Assembly: GCA_965230765.1 (NCBI GenBank)
Contig: CBDDLR010000002.1
Location: forward strand, 372,001 to 436,000
Direction of reading: 5' to 3'
Source: Sunxiuqinia sp965230765
GTDB lineage: Bacteria; Bacteroidota; Bacteroidia; Bacteroidales; Prolixibacteraceae
Length of the DNA: 64,000 bases
Both the position numbers and the translations under genes were made by a program. Numbering within the stretch: position 1 is the stretch's first letter; each line of letters starts with the position of its first letter. The notes below the pieces were generated by a model. It searched no databases, was not told where the DNA came from, and worked only from the letters and a program-made list of their open reading frames with translations. Positions 1-9,282 of the stretch are shown here, in pieces.

Positions 1-300
1 GTAAAAGATGTGATTATTGATCCAGGTTTCGGATTTGGTAAAACGTTGGAACAAAACTATGATTTGCTAAACAGGCTGGACTCTTTTAAGGTGTTTCAGT
101 TGCCGCTAATGGTAGGCTTGAGCAGGAAATCAATGATCCATAAATTACTGGAGATAGAACCAGAGGCTAGCCTGCCAGGCTCTATTGCGGGCAACACAAT
201 GGCTTTGATGGGTGGAGCCGATATTTTGCGAGTACATGATGTAAAAGAGGCAGTTCACGCGGTAGAGATGTTTAAAAAACTAAAAGAAGTCGCCAACTAA
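1..300 (+). CDS. folP: Dihydropteroate synthase, C-terminal part (5' truncated by window)
   Basis: The reading frame is open from base 1 and ends TAA at 298-300; the start lies outside the window. DHPS condenses p-aminobenzoate with the pterin pyrophosphate in folate synthesis, in the cytosol. The visible part has the late-barrel DPGFGFGKT strand-loop and the GLSRKS motif that binds pterin pyrophosphate and pABA, followed by SIAGNTMALMGGADILRVHDV, the usual C-terminal barrel ending. The stop codon overlaps the start of cdaA by one base (TAATG), so the two are probably translationally coupled; the folP-cdaA pair is common in Bacteroidota. Confidence 0.93.
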   Translation, partial: VKDVIIDPGFGFGKTLEQNYDLLNRLDSFKVFQLPLMVGLSRKSMIHKLLEIEPEASLPGSIAGNTMALMGGADILRVHDVKEAVHAVEMFKKLKEVAN

Positions 301-1094
301 TGAATTTGTTCATTACCATACGCTTTCTCGATGTGCTCGACATTCTGTTGGTGGCATTTCTATTGTACCAACTGTACATGCTCATAAAAGGAACGGTAGC
401 TTTTAATATTTTTATTGGTCTGTTCCTGGTTTACTTATTCTGGGTGTTGGTTCGTGCATTGGATATGGAGTTGCTCGGTTCATTCATGGGGCAGTTTATC
501 GGAGTAGGTGTTTTAGCACTGATTGTTGTTTTCCAGCAGGAAATCCGCCGATTTTTGTTGTTGATCGGCAGTAACGACCAAGTGAACAAGTTTCTTAGGG
601 TTGATAAATTATTTTCAGCTGATGCCCATAAAACAGCATCAAACCAACAAATTAAAGCAATTGTAAAAGCCTGCGAAAACCTGGCACGTACAAAAACAGG
701 GGCATTAATTGTAATTGCGCAAAAATCCGAGCTAAAAGAGTACGCCCGAACTGGGGAGAAACTTTCTGCACGAATTTCTGACGCTTTGTTGGAAGCAATC
801 TTTTTTAAAAATGCACCACTTCATGATGGAGCAGTAATTATTATTGGGAACAAAATTATTGCAGCCCGATGTATTTTGCCCATCACTGAAAATGAGCACC
901 TGGATCCATCATTGGGGTTAAGGCACCGTGCAGCTATCGGCGTTACAGAAGAAACTGATGCCTTGGCAATTATTATTTCAGAAGAACGGGGCAAAATTTC
1001 TTACGCAGAAAATGGTGAACTCAAACGCGATATTTCCAGCGCTGAATTGAGCAAAATGCTGGAGAAGTTTGTTGATGACTTTGATGAGGTTTGA
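300..1094 (+). CDS. cdaA: Diadenylate cyclase CdaA (membrane-bound c-di-AMP synthase)
   Basis: This 264-residue protein makes cyclic di-AMP from two ATP at the inner membrane. Three predicted transmembrane helices occupy roughly residues 13-30, 36-54 and 62-80, followed by a DAC domain. The two catalytic signatures are present: DGA at 176-178 (PLHDGAVI) and RHR at 208-210 (GLRHRAAIG). Length and topology match the CdaA (YbbP) class rather than DisA or CdaS. Its ATG overlaps the folP stop codon by one base. No CdaR-like regulator or GlmM follows; the next gene is convergent. The 163-base gap downstream shows no obvious element. Confidence 0.95.
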   Translation: MNLFITIRFLDVLDILLVAFLLYQLYMLIKGTVAFNIFIGLFLVYLFWVLVRALDMELLGSFMGQFIGVGVLALIVVFQQEIRRFLLLIGSNDQVNKFLRVDKLFSADAHKTASNQQIKAIVKACENLARTKTGALIVIAQKSELKEYARTGEKLSARISDALLEAIFFKNAPLHDGAVIIIGNKIIAARCILPITENEHLDPSLGLRHRAAIGVTEETDALAIIISEERGKISYAENGELKRDISSAELSKMLEKFVDDFDEV

Positions 1095-1257
1095 TTATAT
1101 CCCTTGTTGTATTTTAGTATAGCCTATGATTTTGTAAGAGGAAAAATACAAGTTACCTTCTCTTCAGTTTTGATGTACTATTCCCAAAAACAAAATTAAA
1201 ATCCCATTTCCACAGTGCGATTTGCATTTGAAATCAAAAAGCCTGGATGAATAGTTC

Positions 1258-2154
1258 CTACCTGAAAATTTTAATGTTATTAGAAAAATTTCCAACAGTT
1301 ATTCTTGCAATGTAAATACTGTTTTTATTGAGTTCGGTAAGGTTAAAATAGTTCTGTGTCGTATTTGCCGTTTTTATCAAAATTCCATGGATGGAATAAA
1401 GACTGAGCAATGCAATCTCATTTTTTGAATTATTGAAATAAAGTTTACCATTTAAAAACTTCATGTTTAAGTTGTTATTCTCTGGGGCACTTTTATCGTC
1501 AATTCCAGTTGGTAACAATCGGATTTCATAAGCTATGTTGGGAGATGAAGTGCATCCACAGGAATCTGTGGCAATTGCTGAATATTCAGTCCTCTGCTGG
1601 CTTAGCGAATCTGTTTTTACCCAAGTAACCAGGCTGTCAGGGTTTAGTACACCTATTTTGGGATTCCATTCAAAAGTTAAAGGGGCAATCCCACCATCAA
1701 CAGTAGAGAACTGGAATAAAACACTATCCCCTTTTCCTAAATTGAATACTTGGTATCCAGTTAGATAAGCAAATTTTGAAAAACGTACTCTTAAACTGTC
1801 TTTGGCTGTGCTGTTTTCACCATCTGTAATGTGAATGATAAACTTAATCCAGGATGAATTTTCATAGTCGTATTTAATTGTAGGGGTAATGCTGGTTGTG
1901 TCATCCAAAAAATCACTGGCCGTATAATATCCATCAATTCCCTTGGGTGCTTGACACTCCCAAACTATATCATATGGCTTTACACCATTATCAATTTTAA
2001 CATTTTCACCAAGTAATAAAGTATCTGTATGTATACTAACACAATAAGTTGTATCGCTTCCAGCATCAACAATTAATTGCGAATAAGTTGACTTGATAAA
2101 TAAAATCTGGCTTGCTAAAATTGCAAAAACTATTACAGGTATTTTTCTTTTCAT
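1258..2154 (-). CDS. Secreted protein with T9SS sorting domain and PKD/Ig-like region
   Basis: A 298-residue exported protein. Residues 1-25 form a Sec signal peptide ending around STYSQ. The body has Ig/PKD-like beta strands (VDAGSDTTYCV, GVKPYDIVWEC, GGIAPLTFEWNP), a type often found in adhesins and surface proteins. The last about 75 residues (from NLNMKFLNGKLYFNN) look like a type A sorting domain of the type IX secretion system: a short beta sandwich with LSLYSIHGILIKT and a final NNIKIF strand. Four cysteines (about C38, C67, C198, C200) may form disulfides. No catalytic motif is visible. It is monocistronic between a convergent cdaA and a divergent flavoprotein gene. Confidence 0.72.
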   Translation of the reverse strand: MKRKIPVIVFAILASQILFIKSTYSQLIVDAGSDTTYCVSIHTDTLLLGENVKIDNGVKPYDIVWECQAPKGIDGYYTASDFLDDTTSITPTIKYDYENSSWIKFIIHITDGENSTAKDSLRVRFSKFAYLTGYQVFNLGKGDSVLFQFSTVDGGIAPLTFEWNPKIGVLNPDSLVTWVKTDSLSQQRTEYSAIATDSCGCTSSPNIAYEIRLLPTGIDDKSAPENNNLNMKFLNGKLYFNNSKNEIALLSLYSIHGILIKTANTTQNYFNLTELNKNSIYIARITVGNFSNNIKIFR

Positions 2155-2217
2155 TATTGAAATTTTGCTAGGGTAATATGAAATTAAATATACGATTTCT
2201 TTTTGATAAAATCTGTA

Positions 2218-2251
2218 TTTGACGAATAGACCCTCTTTTCTTTTATCTTTG
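2218..2251 (+). promoter_or_regulatory. Bacteroidota-type promoter for the downstream flavoprotein gene
   Basis: TATCTTTG at 2244-2251 matches the TAnnTTTG -7 element exactly, and TTTG at 2218-2221 can serve as the -33 element with a 22-base spacer. It lies 27 bases before the ATG at 2278. Confidence 0.55.
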
Positions 2252-2277
2252 CCGATTCAAATTCAACATTACCCATT

Positions 2278-3234
2278 ATGCAAAATCGAATTACCAGTTT
2301 GTTTGGAATAAAATACCCGATTGTACAGGGAGGAATGGTTTGGTGCAGTGGCTGGAAACTGGCTTCGGCAGTGAGTAACCACGGTGGTTTGGGATTAATT
2401 GGGGCAGGTTCTATGCACCCTGAAACCTTAAACGAACACATCCAAAAAACAAAACAAGCAACCGATAAACCTTATGGAGTGAATGTTCCGTTGTTGTATC
2501 CTCAAATTGATGAAATTATGGAAATCATTGCTGAAGGAAAAGTGCCAATCGTATTTACTTCAGCGGGTAGCCCCAAAAAGTGGACAAGCTGGTTGCAGCA
2601 GAAAGGGATTATGGTAGTTCATGTAGTGGCCAGTTCGTATTTTGCAAAAAAGTGCGAAGAAGCGGGAGTGGATGCTATTGTTGCTGAAGGTTTTGAAGCT
2701 GGGGGACACAATGGAAGAGAAGAGACAACCACGATGACATTAATTCCATCGGTACGGAAAGCTACAAATCTGCCACTGATGGCAGCGGGAGGTATTGGAA
2801 GTGGTCAGGCTATGATGGCGGCAATGGCACTTGGCGCTGACGGTGTACAGGTTGGCTCACGATTTGCCATCACCAAGGAGTCTTCTGCGCACGATAATTT
2901 CAAAGAAATGATTTTAAACCTTGCTGAAGGTTCTACCAAACTTTCACTGAAAAAACTGGCTCCGGTACGTTTGGTAAAGAATGCTTTTTTTGATCAGGTA
3001 AATGAAGCAGAGCTTAGTGGAGCCTCCGCTGATGAGTTGAGAGAATTGCTTGGGAAGGGACGATCAAAGAAAGGTATTTTCGAAGGTAATCTTGATGAAG
3101 GTGAATTGGAAATTGGGCAAATTGCTGCTCAAATCGATGATATTCCAACTGTTGTGGAAGTGATGAATAGAATGATTGCTGAGTTTGAACAAAGCAAAAC
3201 TGAGATTGCTAAAAGTTCAACATTTAATTTCTAA
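2278..3234 (+). CDS. FabK/nitronate monooxygenase-family FMN protein
   Basis: A 318-residue TIM-barrel flavoprotein. FMN-site features are YPIVQGGMVW near the N-terminus, GVNVPLLYP, LMAAGGIGSG and GADGVQVGSRF. The AEGFEAGGHNG loop carries the His used by nitronate monooxygenases and FabK-like enoyl-ACP reductases. The family cannot be split by eye: it could be nitronate monooxygenase (nitroalkane oxidation) or FabK (last step of fatty acid elongation). The start follows a good promoter at 2218-2251. The stop is 2 bases before the M16 protease gene, suggesting co-transcription, though no functional link is known. Confidence 0.82.
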   Translation: MQNRITSLFGIKYPIVQGGMVWCSGWKLASAVSNHGGLGLIGAGSMHPETLNEHIQKTKQATDKPYGVNVPLLYPQIDEIMEIIAEGKVPIVFTSAGSPKKWTSWLQQKGIMVVHVVASSYFAKKCEEAGVDAIVAEGFEAGGHNGREETTTMTLIPSVRKATNLPLMAAGGIGSGQAMMAAMALGADGVQVGSRFAITKESSAHDNFKEMILNLAEGSTKLSLKKLAPVRLVKNAFFDQVNEAELSGASADELRELLGKGRSKKGIFEGNLDEGELEIGQIAAQIDDIPTVVEVMNRMIAEFEQSKTEIAKSSTFNF

Positions 3235-3236
3235 AC

Positions 3237-4472
3237 ATGATTGAATTTTACCGTCATCAGCTTTCAAATGGCTTGCAAATACTGGTTAGCCCTGATCGAT
3301 CCACTCCAATGGCAGCATTGGATATTTGTTATCATGTAGGGGCAAAAAATGAACACCCCAGTCGTACCGGATTCGCTCATTTATTTGAGCACCTGATGTT
3401 TGGAGGTTCGGTGAACATTCCGGATTACGACATGCCCCTTCAGCAGGCTGGAGGTGAGAACAATGCCTACACAACCAACGATTTAACAAACTACTACCTC
3501 ACACTTCCCAAAGAGAATTTGGAAACTGGCTTTTGGCTCGAGTCTGACCGGATGAACGAACTGGCTTTTTCCCAGGAAAGTTTAGATGTGCAAAAGAATG
3601 TGGTGATCGAGGAATTCAAGCAGCGGGATTTGAACCAGCCTTATGGAGATGTTTGGGCACTCATTCGTGGCTTGGCTTTTCGGGTTCATCCGTATCAGTG
3701 GGCGACCATCGGAAAAGAAATCAGTCACATTGAAGATGCTACATTGGATGAAGTGAAAAACTTTTTTTATCGCTTTTATGCTCCTGATAATGCTGTGTTG
3801 ATTGCCTCTGGCAATGTGGATGAGGATCAGATTTTAAAATGGTCTGAAAAATGGTTTGGTGAAATACCGAACCGAAATGTTGCAAAAGCGAAATTGCCCA
3901 TTGAGCCTGAACAAAAAGCGTTCAGGGAAAAAACCGTTGAACGAAATGTGCCTGACAGCTTGTTGTATTTGGCGTTTCACATGCCATCGAAACTGGATCG
4001 TGGCTATTTTGTTTGTGACCTGATTTCCGATGTGCTTTCCAATGGCAACTCATCCAGGATGTACCAAAAACTGGTGAAAGAAAAGCGATTGTTTGTTGAG
4101 TTGGATGCCTATATTTCAGGCGACCATGATCCGGGTCTGTTTATGATTTCAGGAAAAATGGCAAACGGGGTTTCCATTGAACAAGCAAAAACTGCCATCT
4201 GGGGTGAACTTGATAAAATTCAACAGGAATTGGTTTCAGAAATTGAATTTCAGAAGGTGAAAAATAAACTGGAAGCGAACCTGGTGTACGGCAGGATGAA
4301 TTACCTGAATGTTGCCCAGGAACTGGCTCATTTTGAAAATTTGGGGAAAGCGGAATTGATTAATAGCCAACTAAAAACTTACCAAAGTATTTCTGCTGAA
4401 GAACTGAGACAAACGGCTCAACATATTTTCCGTATTGAAAATTGCTCGCAACTGAACTATTTGGCCAAATGA
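3237..4472 (+). CDS. M16 family zinc metallopeptidase, catalytic subunit
   Basis: A 411-residue insulinase/pitrilysin-type protease subunit. The inverted zinc motif HxxEH is intact at H48-E51-H52 (HLFEHLMFGG), and the third zinc ligand is expected in NVVIEEFKQR around residue 125. Both M16 and M16_C halves are present. There is no signal peptide, so it is predicted cytosolic. The gene overlaps the next by four bases (ATGA), the usual heterodimer arrangement in which one partner carries the zinc site and the other provides the substrate chamber. Confidence 0.92.
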   Translation: MIEFYRHQLSNGLQILVSPDRSTPMAALDICYHVGAKNEHPSRTGFAHLFEHLMFGGSVNIPDYDMPLQQAGGENNAYTTNDLTNYYLTLPKENLETGFWLESDRMNELAFSQESLDVQKNVVIEEFKQRDLNQPYGDVWALIRGLAFRVHPYQWATIGKEISHIEDATLDEVKNFFYRFYAPDNAVLIASGNVDEDQILKWSEKWFGEIPNRNVAKAKLPIEPEQKAFREKTVERNVPDSLLYLAFHMPSKLDRGYFVCDLISDVLSNGNSSRMYQKLVKEKRLFVELDAYISGDHDPGLFMISGKMANGVSIEQAKTAIWGELDKIQQELVSEIEFQKVKNKLEANLVYGRMNYLNVAQELAHFENLGKAELINSQLKTYQSISAEELRQTAQHIFRIENCSQLNYLAK

Positions 4473-5749
4473 AAATAAACCGACCAATACAACCTGCCGG
4501 ATTGATTCCCGGGAAACCAAGATTTAATCCACCTTCAAAACAAAAATTGGATAATGGCATACCTCTATATTTGATGAATTCAGGGCATGAGCATGTTACA
4601 AAACTGGAGCTGATTTTTGAGGCTGGGGTTTGGCAGGAAGATGCGCCTTTGCAGGCTGCACTTTCCAACTCCATGTTACAGGAAGGGAGTAAAAATTATA
4701 CAGCAAATAGAATTGCAGAGGTGTTCGATTTTCACGGGGCTTATTTGCAATTGTTTGCCGACTATCATTATGGGGTTGTAAGCATCATCAGCCTAAATAA
4801 GCACTTGCCCAAAATTCTGCCTATTGTTGAGGAAATCGTTAAGCATTCAATTTTCCCGGATCAGGAATTTGATACATTGGTGCAACGCCGAAAACAACGG
4901 TTCCTGTTGGAAAATGAAAAGGTAAAAGTACGTTCTCAGAAGAAGTTTAGCGAAGTTTTATTTGGCGGGGAACACCCATACTCACAGACAGTTGATGCAA
5001 CTGATTTTGATGCATTGAAAAAAGAAATGTTGGTTGATTTTTACACACGAAATTATCGTTCCGATCATTGCCGAATAGTTGCATCTGGCGCTTTGGATAG
5101 CAATCTTTCTGAACTTATCAATCAGCATTTTGGACAATCAGACTGGAATGGTTCAAGCTATTCCGCTTCAAAAAAAGCAATTGCTCCAGTTCAAACAAAA
5201 ACGCATTTTGTGGAAAAATCAGATGCTATTCAATCTGCTATTCGGGTAGGAAAGCTGATGGTTAACAAAGATCATCCTGACTTTGCAGGAATACTTTTCC
5301 TAAATGCAATTTTGGGCGGTTATTTCAGCTCCCGCTTGATGGCAAATATCCGCGAAGAAAAAGGATATACCTATGGAATTGGGTCAAGCGTTCCAGCTTT
5401 TCTGAATGCAGCCTATCTGGTTATTTCTACAGAAGTGGACAAAAAGTATGAACAGGCAACCATTAATGAAATTTTTAAAGAACTGAAAACATTAAGAACA
5501 ACAGCGGTTGGTACAGATGAACTGGAGCGGGTAAGGCAATATTTGCTCGGTGAGTTTATCCGCGACTTCGATGGGCCATTTGCGCGCCTGTCAGCATTTA
5601 GGAATGTGAATGACTTTGGATTGGATTATTCTTTTTACGAAAATTACTATCAGACTTTGCTGTCCATTTCTGCTGAATCAGTCCAGCAGCTGGCACAGAT
5701 GTATTTTGCAGAGGAAGATTTTTATACGGTTGTTGCAGGGAGAAAGTAA
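4469..5749 (+). CDS. M16 family peptidase, non-catalytic partner
   Basis: A 426-residue M16 homologue. The equivalent of the HxxEH motif has degenerated (SNSMLQEGSKNYT), so it should not bind zinc. The late-domain region with GGYFSSRLMANIREEKGYTYGIGS, typical of the R/Y substrate-binding loop in the inactive partner, is conserved. I place the start at the ATG at 4469, which overlaps the upstream stop as ATGA, instead of the longer in-frame TTG at 4442. Together with the preceding gene it should form an active heterodimer. It is convergent with a gene whose stop is 2 bases away. Confidence 0.9.
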   Translation: MKINRPIQPAGLIPGKPRFNPPSKQKLDNGIPLYLMNSGHEHVTKLELIFEAGVWQEDAPLQAALSNSMLQEGSKNYTANRIAEVFDFHGAYLQLFADYHYGVVSIISLNKHLPKILPIVEEIVKHSIFPDQEFDTLVQRRKQRFLLENEKVKVRSQKKFSEVLFGGEHPYSQTVDATDFDALKKEMLVDFYTRNYRSDHCRIVASGALDSNLSELINQHFGQSDWNGSSYSASKKAIAPVQTKTHFVEKSDAIQSAIRVGKLMVNKDHPDFAGILFLNAILGGYFSSRLMANIREEKGYTYGIGSSVPAFLNAAYLVISTEVDKKYEQATINEIFKELKTLRTTAVGTDELERVRQYLLGEFIRDFDGPFARLSAFRNVNDFGLDYSFYENYYQTLLSISAESVQQLAQMYFAEEDFYTVVAGRK

Positions 5750-5751
5750 GC

Positions 5752-6168
5752 TTACCCATCGAATTGTTTCAGTTCTTCAAGCGTTTCAGCAGCGAGCAAA
5801 AAATACGGCCTGTTTTTGTTTTTGCTGAATATTCCGGATGACATTCTTTTTAAATCATCATGCATTAGTTCCAATGTATTCACAATGGTTTTCCGGTAAA
5901 ATGTTGCACATTTTCTGCATGGTAACTTTGTCAGGTCAGCTGTTGAGTAAAAAGCCGTTTTTAATTCCTCAATCGACTGGTGGTAGTCTTTATTGAGCAG
6001 GTGCTGTTTTGAAGCCTTCATGTTTTCATTGATAAGTTTTCGATGTTTCGAACACGATTTTCCACCATCATGGGGGCATACAACTAAATCAATATAATCC
6101 TGTTTCGACTTGAGAAATTCATTCTCCTTTCTGGTAATCGAAAAAAACCGCCTTCTTTTTTCCTTCAT
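5752..6168 (-). CDS. Conserved-looking hypothetical protein, Cys/His-containing
   Basis: A 138-residue protein I do not recognise. The N-terminus is basic (KEKRRRFFSITRK). It has two cysteine groups, VVCPHDGGKSCSKHR (about residues 30-45) and LPCRKCATFY (about 99-108), which could make a small metal site (C, C, CxxC). The middle is a helical stretch SKQHLLNKDYHQSIEELKTAFYS that resembles a single TPR-like helix pair. No signal peptide or membrane segment. It is divergent from the ywbE gene and convergent with the M16 pair. Confidence 0.6.
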   Translation of the reverse strand: MKEKRRRFFSITRKENEFLKSKQDYIDLVVCPHDGGKSCSKHRKLINENMKASKQHLLNKDYHQSIEELKTAFYSTADLTKLPCRKCATFYRKTIVNTLELMHDDLKRMSSGIFSKNKNRPYFLLAAETLEELKQFDG

Positions 6169-6261
6169 AGTTTTTTCTCCTGTTCAATCAAAATTGCGCA
6201 ACAAATTACTCAACAAACAAACTGAAAAAATAGTTTATGATTGCATATAAACTTAATATTT

Positions 6262-6272
6262 ACAACTTTGCA
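6262..6272 (+). promoter_or_regulatory. Possible -7 promoter element upstream of ywbE
   Basis: TACAACTTTGC resembles the TAnnTTTG element with two extra bases. It would put the transcript start inside the longer open frame and so supports the ATG at 6294. This is a weak match. Confidence 0.25.
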
Positions 6273-6293
6273 GCTTTATTGAAAAGCTTTCAA

Positions 6294-6491
6294 ATGGACG
6301 GAAGAAAACGATCTGATATAAAAATTGAGGCACACGTTGAAATTGTGCAAAAGCATCATCAACGTACAGGTGAACTAACCGAAGGGTATGTTTCACAAAT
6401 ATTGACTAAATCGCCCCAACACCCGCATGGGATAAAAGTGCGATTAGAAACCGGAGAAGTTGGCCGTGTTAAACGAATACTAACAGAATAG
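6294..6491 (+). CDS. YwbE family protein
   Basis: A 65-residue basic protein of the YwbE family (DUF2196), whose function is not established. Recognisable are MDGRKRSDIKIEAHVEIVQ at the start, the HHQRTGELTEGYVSQIL strand and HPHGIKVRLETGEVGRVKRIL at the end, an SH3-like small beta fold that could bind nucleic acid. The open frame extends 19 codons upstream, but homologues begin at MDGRKR, so I use the ATG at 6294. The next gene begins 3 bases after the stop and is probably co-transcribed. Confidence 0.85.
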   Translation: MDGRKRSDIKIEAHVEIVQKHHQRTGELTEGYVSQILTKSPQHPHGIKVRLETGEVGRVKRILTE

Positions 6492-6494
6492 AAG

Positions 6495-7127
6495 ATGAAA
6501 ATCATTGCAACCAATCTTGCAGAAATCAGAGAAGTTGAATGGCAAAGGAAAATAGTAAAAACAGGTATTTACAAATTCCCGGTTGATGAACCAATTTTTT
6601 TGGAGAAAGAAGACGTGAAAAATGACCATGTGATCGACCGCAAATACCATGGAGGGATTGATAAAGCTTGCTATTTATATTCCGCAGATCATTATGGTTT
6701 CTGGAAAGAAAAATATCCTGATTTGGATTGGCAGTGGGGCATGCTTGGAGAAAACCTAACTATTGAAGGATTGGACGAGTCGCAAATTTTTATTGGCGAT
6801 ATTTTCGAGATAGGAGAGGCTGTTGTGCAAATAAGCCAACCTCGTTATCCGTGTTATAAGCTTGGTTTTCGTTTTGGTTCACAGGTCATTGTTCGAGAGT
6901 TTTTGGAATCACCCTATCCCGGAATTTACGTTCGGATAATCAAGGAGGGAAACGTGAAAGCCGGAGATGCCATGACTTTGATTGAAAAAGCCGAAAAAAG
7001 TATGTCCGTTCGTGAAACGTTTTCGTTTTTCACCAGTCAGATTGATAACATTGATGGTATTAAAAAAGCAATTGCCATTCCACAATTGGCTGAAGCCTGG
7101 AGGAAAGATTTAAAAAAACTATTGTAG
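6495..7127 (+). CDS. MOSC domain-containing protein (YiiM-like)
   Basis: A 210-residue MOSC-domain protein. The family binds sulfur carriers or molybdenum cofactor, and YiiM-type members reduce N-hydroxylated compounds. Family features are HGGIDKACYLYSADHY, the MLGENLTIEGL strand, GDIFEIGEAVVQISQPRYPC with the conserved cysteine, and the KLGFRFG turn that follows. The C-terminal helical tail (from about residue 170) matches the YiiM/3-alpha extension. There is no N-terminal MOSC_N or ferredoxin domain. No Moco biosynthesis genes lie nearby, so the substrate is open. Confidence 0.87.
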   Translation: MKIIATNLAEIREVEWQRKIVKTGIYKFPVDEPIFLEKEDVKNDHVIDRKYHGGIDKACYLYSADHYGFWKEKYPDLDWQWGMLGENLTIEGLDESQIFIGDIFEIGEAVVQISQPRYPCYKLGFRFGSQVIVREFLESPYPGIYVRIIKEGNVKAGDAMTLIEKAEKSMSVRETFSFFTSQIDNIDGIKKAIAIPQLAEAWRKDLKKLL

Positions 7128-7179
7128 CATTATATTGAGAGTTTCAATTTGAAGAAAACACTCAAAAACCGCAGAACAA

Positions 7180-9282
7180 TTATTCTGTATGAATAAGTTT
7201 TAATGCCTCTTTTGCACTTTTAACCGGCAATTGGCAGACATTATTCTGGCAAACGTAAATCAGCGTTTCTTCTTTTTTATAGCGACCTTTAAGTAAGGAC
7301 AAGCTACTTTCTTCTTCAGAAAAACTGAATACGATGTTTGGGAGATAATTTTTTTGAAGTTCGTTTGATATTTTCCGGGCATTTTCGCCAACAATGACCA
7401 TCTCATAATGATTATCAACCAGCGACAACATGAGTTGCATCCAGTTTGAAAATGCGGCAGGGTACTGATCCAAATTCTTCACCACATTCAGCAGCATTTG
7501 TTTTGCTATTTCCAGATAGCTTGTATCACCGTAAAAATGACCCAGTTTGAATAGGTTGTTGGCCATCACAGAGTTTGATCCGGGAAGCACGTTATCATGG
7601 ATTTCAATGGTTCGTGTAATCAGCTTGCCACTATCCACGTTGAAATAGAAAATGGTTTTTTCTTTATCGAAGAATAAGTTAAAACTCTTTTGAGTTAGCA
7701 GATTGGCGTCATTCAGATAGTTTTCATCGCCAGTTACTTCATACAACGAAATAAGTGCGCCAATATACAATGCGTAATCTTCCAGGAAACCATCAATTTT
7801 GCTGATCCCATTTTTAAAAGAATGATTTAATGTACCATTCTTGTTGGTAAGGTTTTCTTTTATAAACCGGGCATTCCGTTCTGCTAGCAACAGGTACTTT
7901 TTTGTGCCAATAGCTTTGTAGGCATCAACCAAACCAGAAATGACCAATGCATTCCAGGATGTCAGTATTTTGTCATCCAAACCCGGACGAACCCGTTTCA
8001 TACGTTCGTTGTACAAGATTAATTTCCATTTTTGGACTTTTGATTTTAACTCAGCCTCACTGATCTTTTTCTTTTTGGCAAATGTTTCATCAGGCTGTTT
8101 GCGCAGTAGTATGTAATTATCGTGTTCCCAATAACCTTGAGGGTTGACATTGTAATAATCAGAAAATAGATTAAAGTCATCTCCCAGAAGTTTTTCCAGT
8201 TCGGTTTTCTTCCAAACATAGAATTTTCCTTCTTCGCCTTCGCTGTCTGCATCCAAGGCTGAGTAGAAACCAAACTCAGGTGAAAGCATCTCCCGTTCAA
8301 GGTACTCAATGGTTTCTTCAACAACTTCTTTGTATAATGGATTTTTAAATTTTTGCCAGGCTTGCGAATAAACGGATATGAGTTGCCCGTTATCGTACAG
8401 CATCTTTTCAAAATGAGGGACTTTCCAATGCGTATCGGTTGAATAGCGTGCAAAACCACCACCAACCTGATCGTAAATTCCTCCCAAAGCCATTTTGGTC
8501 AAGCTGGTTTTTATAAAGTTTTCAGTTTCCCGATCGTTTTGCTGGTGTGCCCAGCGTAGCAAAAACTGAAGGTTGTTGGGCATCATAAATTTGGGGGCAC
8601 CTTTTCGTCCTCCCTCAATCAAGTCAAACAACGGTTTCCAGGTACCGATCGCTTTTTTTAAGTCCTTTATGGAGATGTCCTTAGCTGGGTTGCTTATGGG
8701 GATGAGTGAACTTTCACTGATTCCTTTGCTCAACCGTTCTGCGTATTCATGTGTTTGTTGCGGGTTATTTACGTAAAAAGCTGAGATTTGTTTCAGTGCG
8801 TTAATCCAGCTTCGCTTTGGAAAATATGTTCCACCCCAAATTGGACGGCCGTCTGGCAGTGCAATTACATTTAAGGGCCAGCCCCCTTGCTGGTTCATCA
8901 ATTGAACGGCAGCCATGTAAATTTGATCCACATCGGGGCGCTCTTCACGGTCAACTTTTATGTTCATGAACCACTCATTCATAAATTCTGCCACTTCAAC
9001 ATCTTCAAAAGATTCATGTTCCATAACGTGGCACCAGTGGCAGGCAGAATAACCAATGCTGATTAGCAAAAGTTTATTTTCTGAATTGGCTTTTTGCAAG
9101 GCCTTATCACCCCAGGGCATCCAGTTTACAGGATTGTGTGCATGTTGTAAAAGGTAAGGGGAAGTTTCGTGAATAAGCTGGTTTGTATATTGATTTTGTC
9201 CCATTGTTTTTTTGCTTTGTGCATGAATAAGGACAGGTATCAATACGATTACCATCAACAAAAATCCAACATTGTCCTTCAT
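7180..9282 (-). CDS. Thioredoxin domain-containing SPATA20/YyaL-like protein, exported
   Basis: A 700-residue protein of the DUF255 family. Residues 1-22 form a signal peptide (MVIVLIPVLIHAQS). The thioredoxin-like domain contains NQLIHETSPYLLQHAHNPVNW and the CHWC active-site motif in SACHWCHVMEHESFED near residue 80. It is followed by GGWPLNV and an alpha/alpha-toroid domain resembling N-acylglucosamine 2-epimerase or thioredoxin-fused cellulase folds, ending near residue 700. Homologues are widespread but their substrate is unknown; most are cytosolic, so the signal peptide here is notable. A near-consensus -7 element (TATCCTTG, minus strand, 9310-9317) lies upstream. Confidence 0.88.
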   Translation of the reverse strand: MKDNVGFLLMVIVLIPVLIHAQSKKTMGQNQYTNQLIHETSPYLLQHAHNPVNWMPWGDKALQKANSENKLLLISIGYSACHWCHVMEHESFEDVEVAEFMNEWFMNIKVDREERPDVDQIYMAAVQLMNQQGGWPLNVIALPDGRPIWGGTYFPKRSWINALKQISAFYVNNPQQTHEYAERLSKGISESSLIPISNPAKDISIKDLKKAIGTWKPLFDLIEGGRKGAPKFMMPNNLQFLLRWAHQQNDRETENFIKTSLTKMALGGIYDQVGGGFARYSTDTHWKVPHFEKMLYDNGQLISVYSQAWQKFKNPLYKEVVEETIEYLEREMLSPEFGFYSALDADSEGEEGKFYVWKKTELEKLLGDDFNLFSDYYNVNPQGYWEHDNYILLRKQPDETFAKKKKISEAELKSKVQKWKLILYNERMKRVRPGLDDKILTSWNALVISGLVDAYKAIGTKKYLLLAERNARFIKENLTNKNGTLNHSFKNGISKIDGFLEDYALYIGALISLYEVTGDENYLNDANLLTQKSFNLFFDKEKTIFYFNVDSGKLITRTIEIHDNVLPGSNSVMANNLFKLGHFYGDTSYLEIAKQMLLNVVKNLDQYPAAFSNWMQLMLSLVDNHYEMVIVGENARKISNELQKNYLPNIVFSFSEEESSLSLLKGRYKKEETLIYVCQNNVCQLPVKSAKEALKLIHTE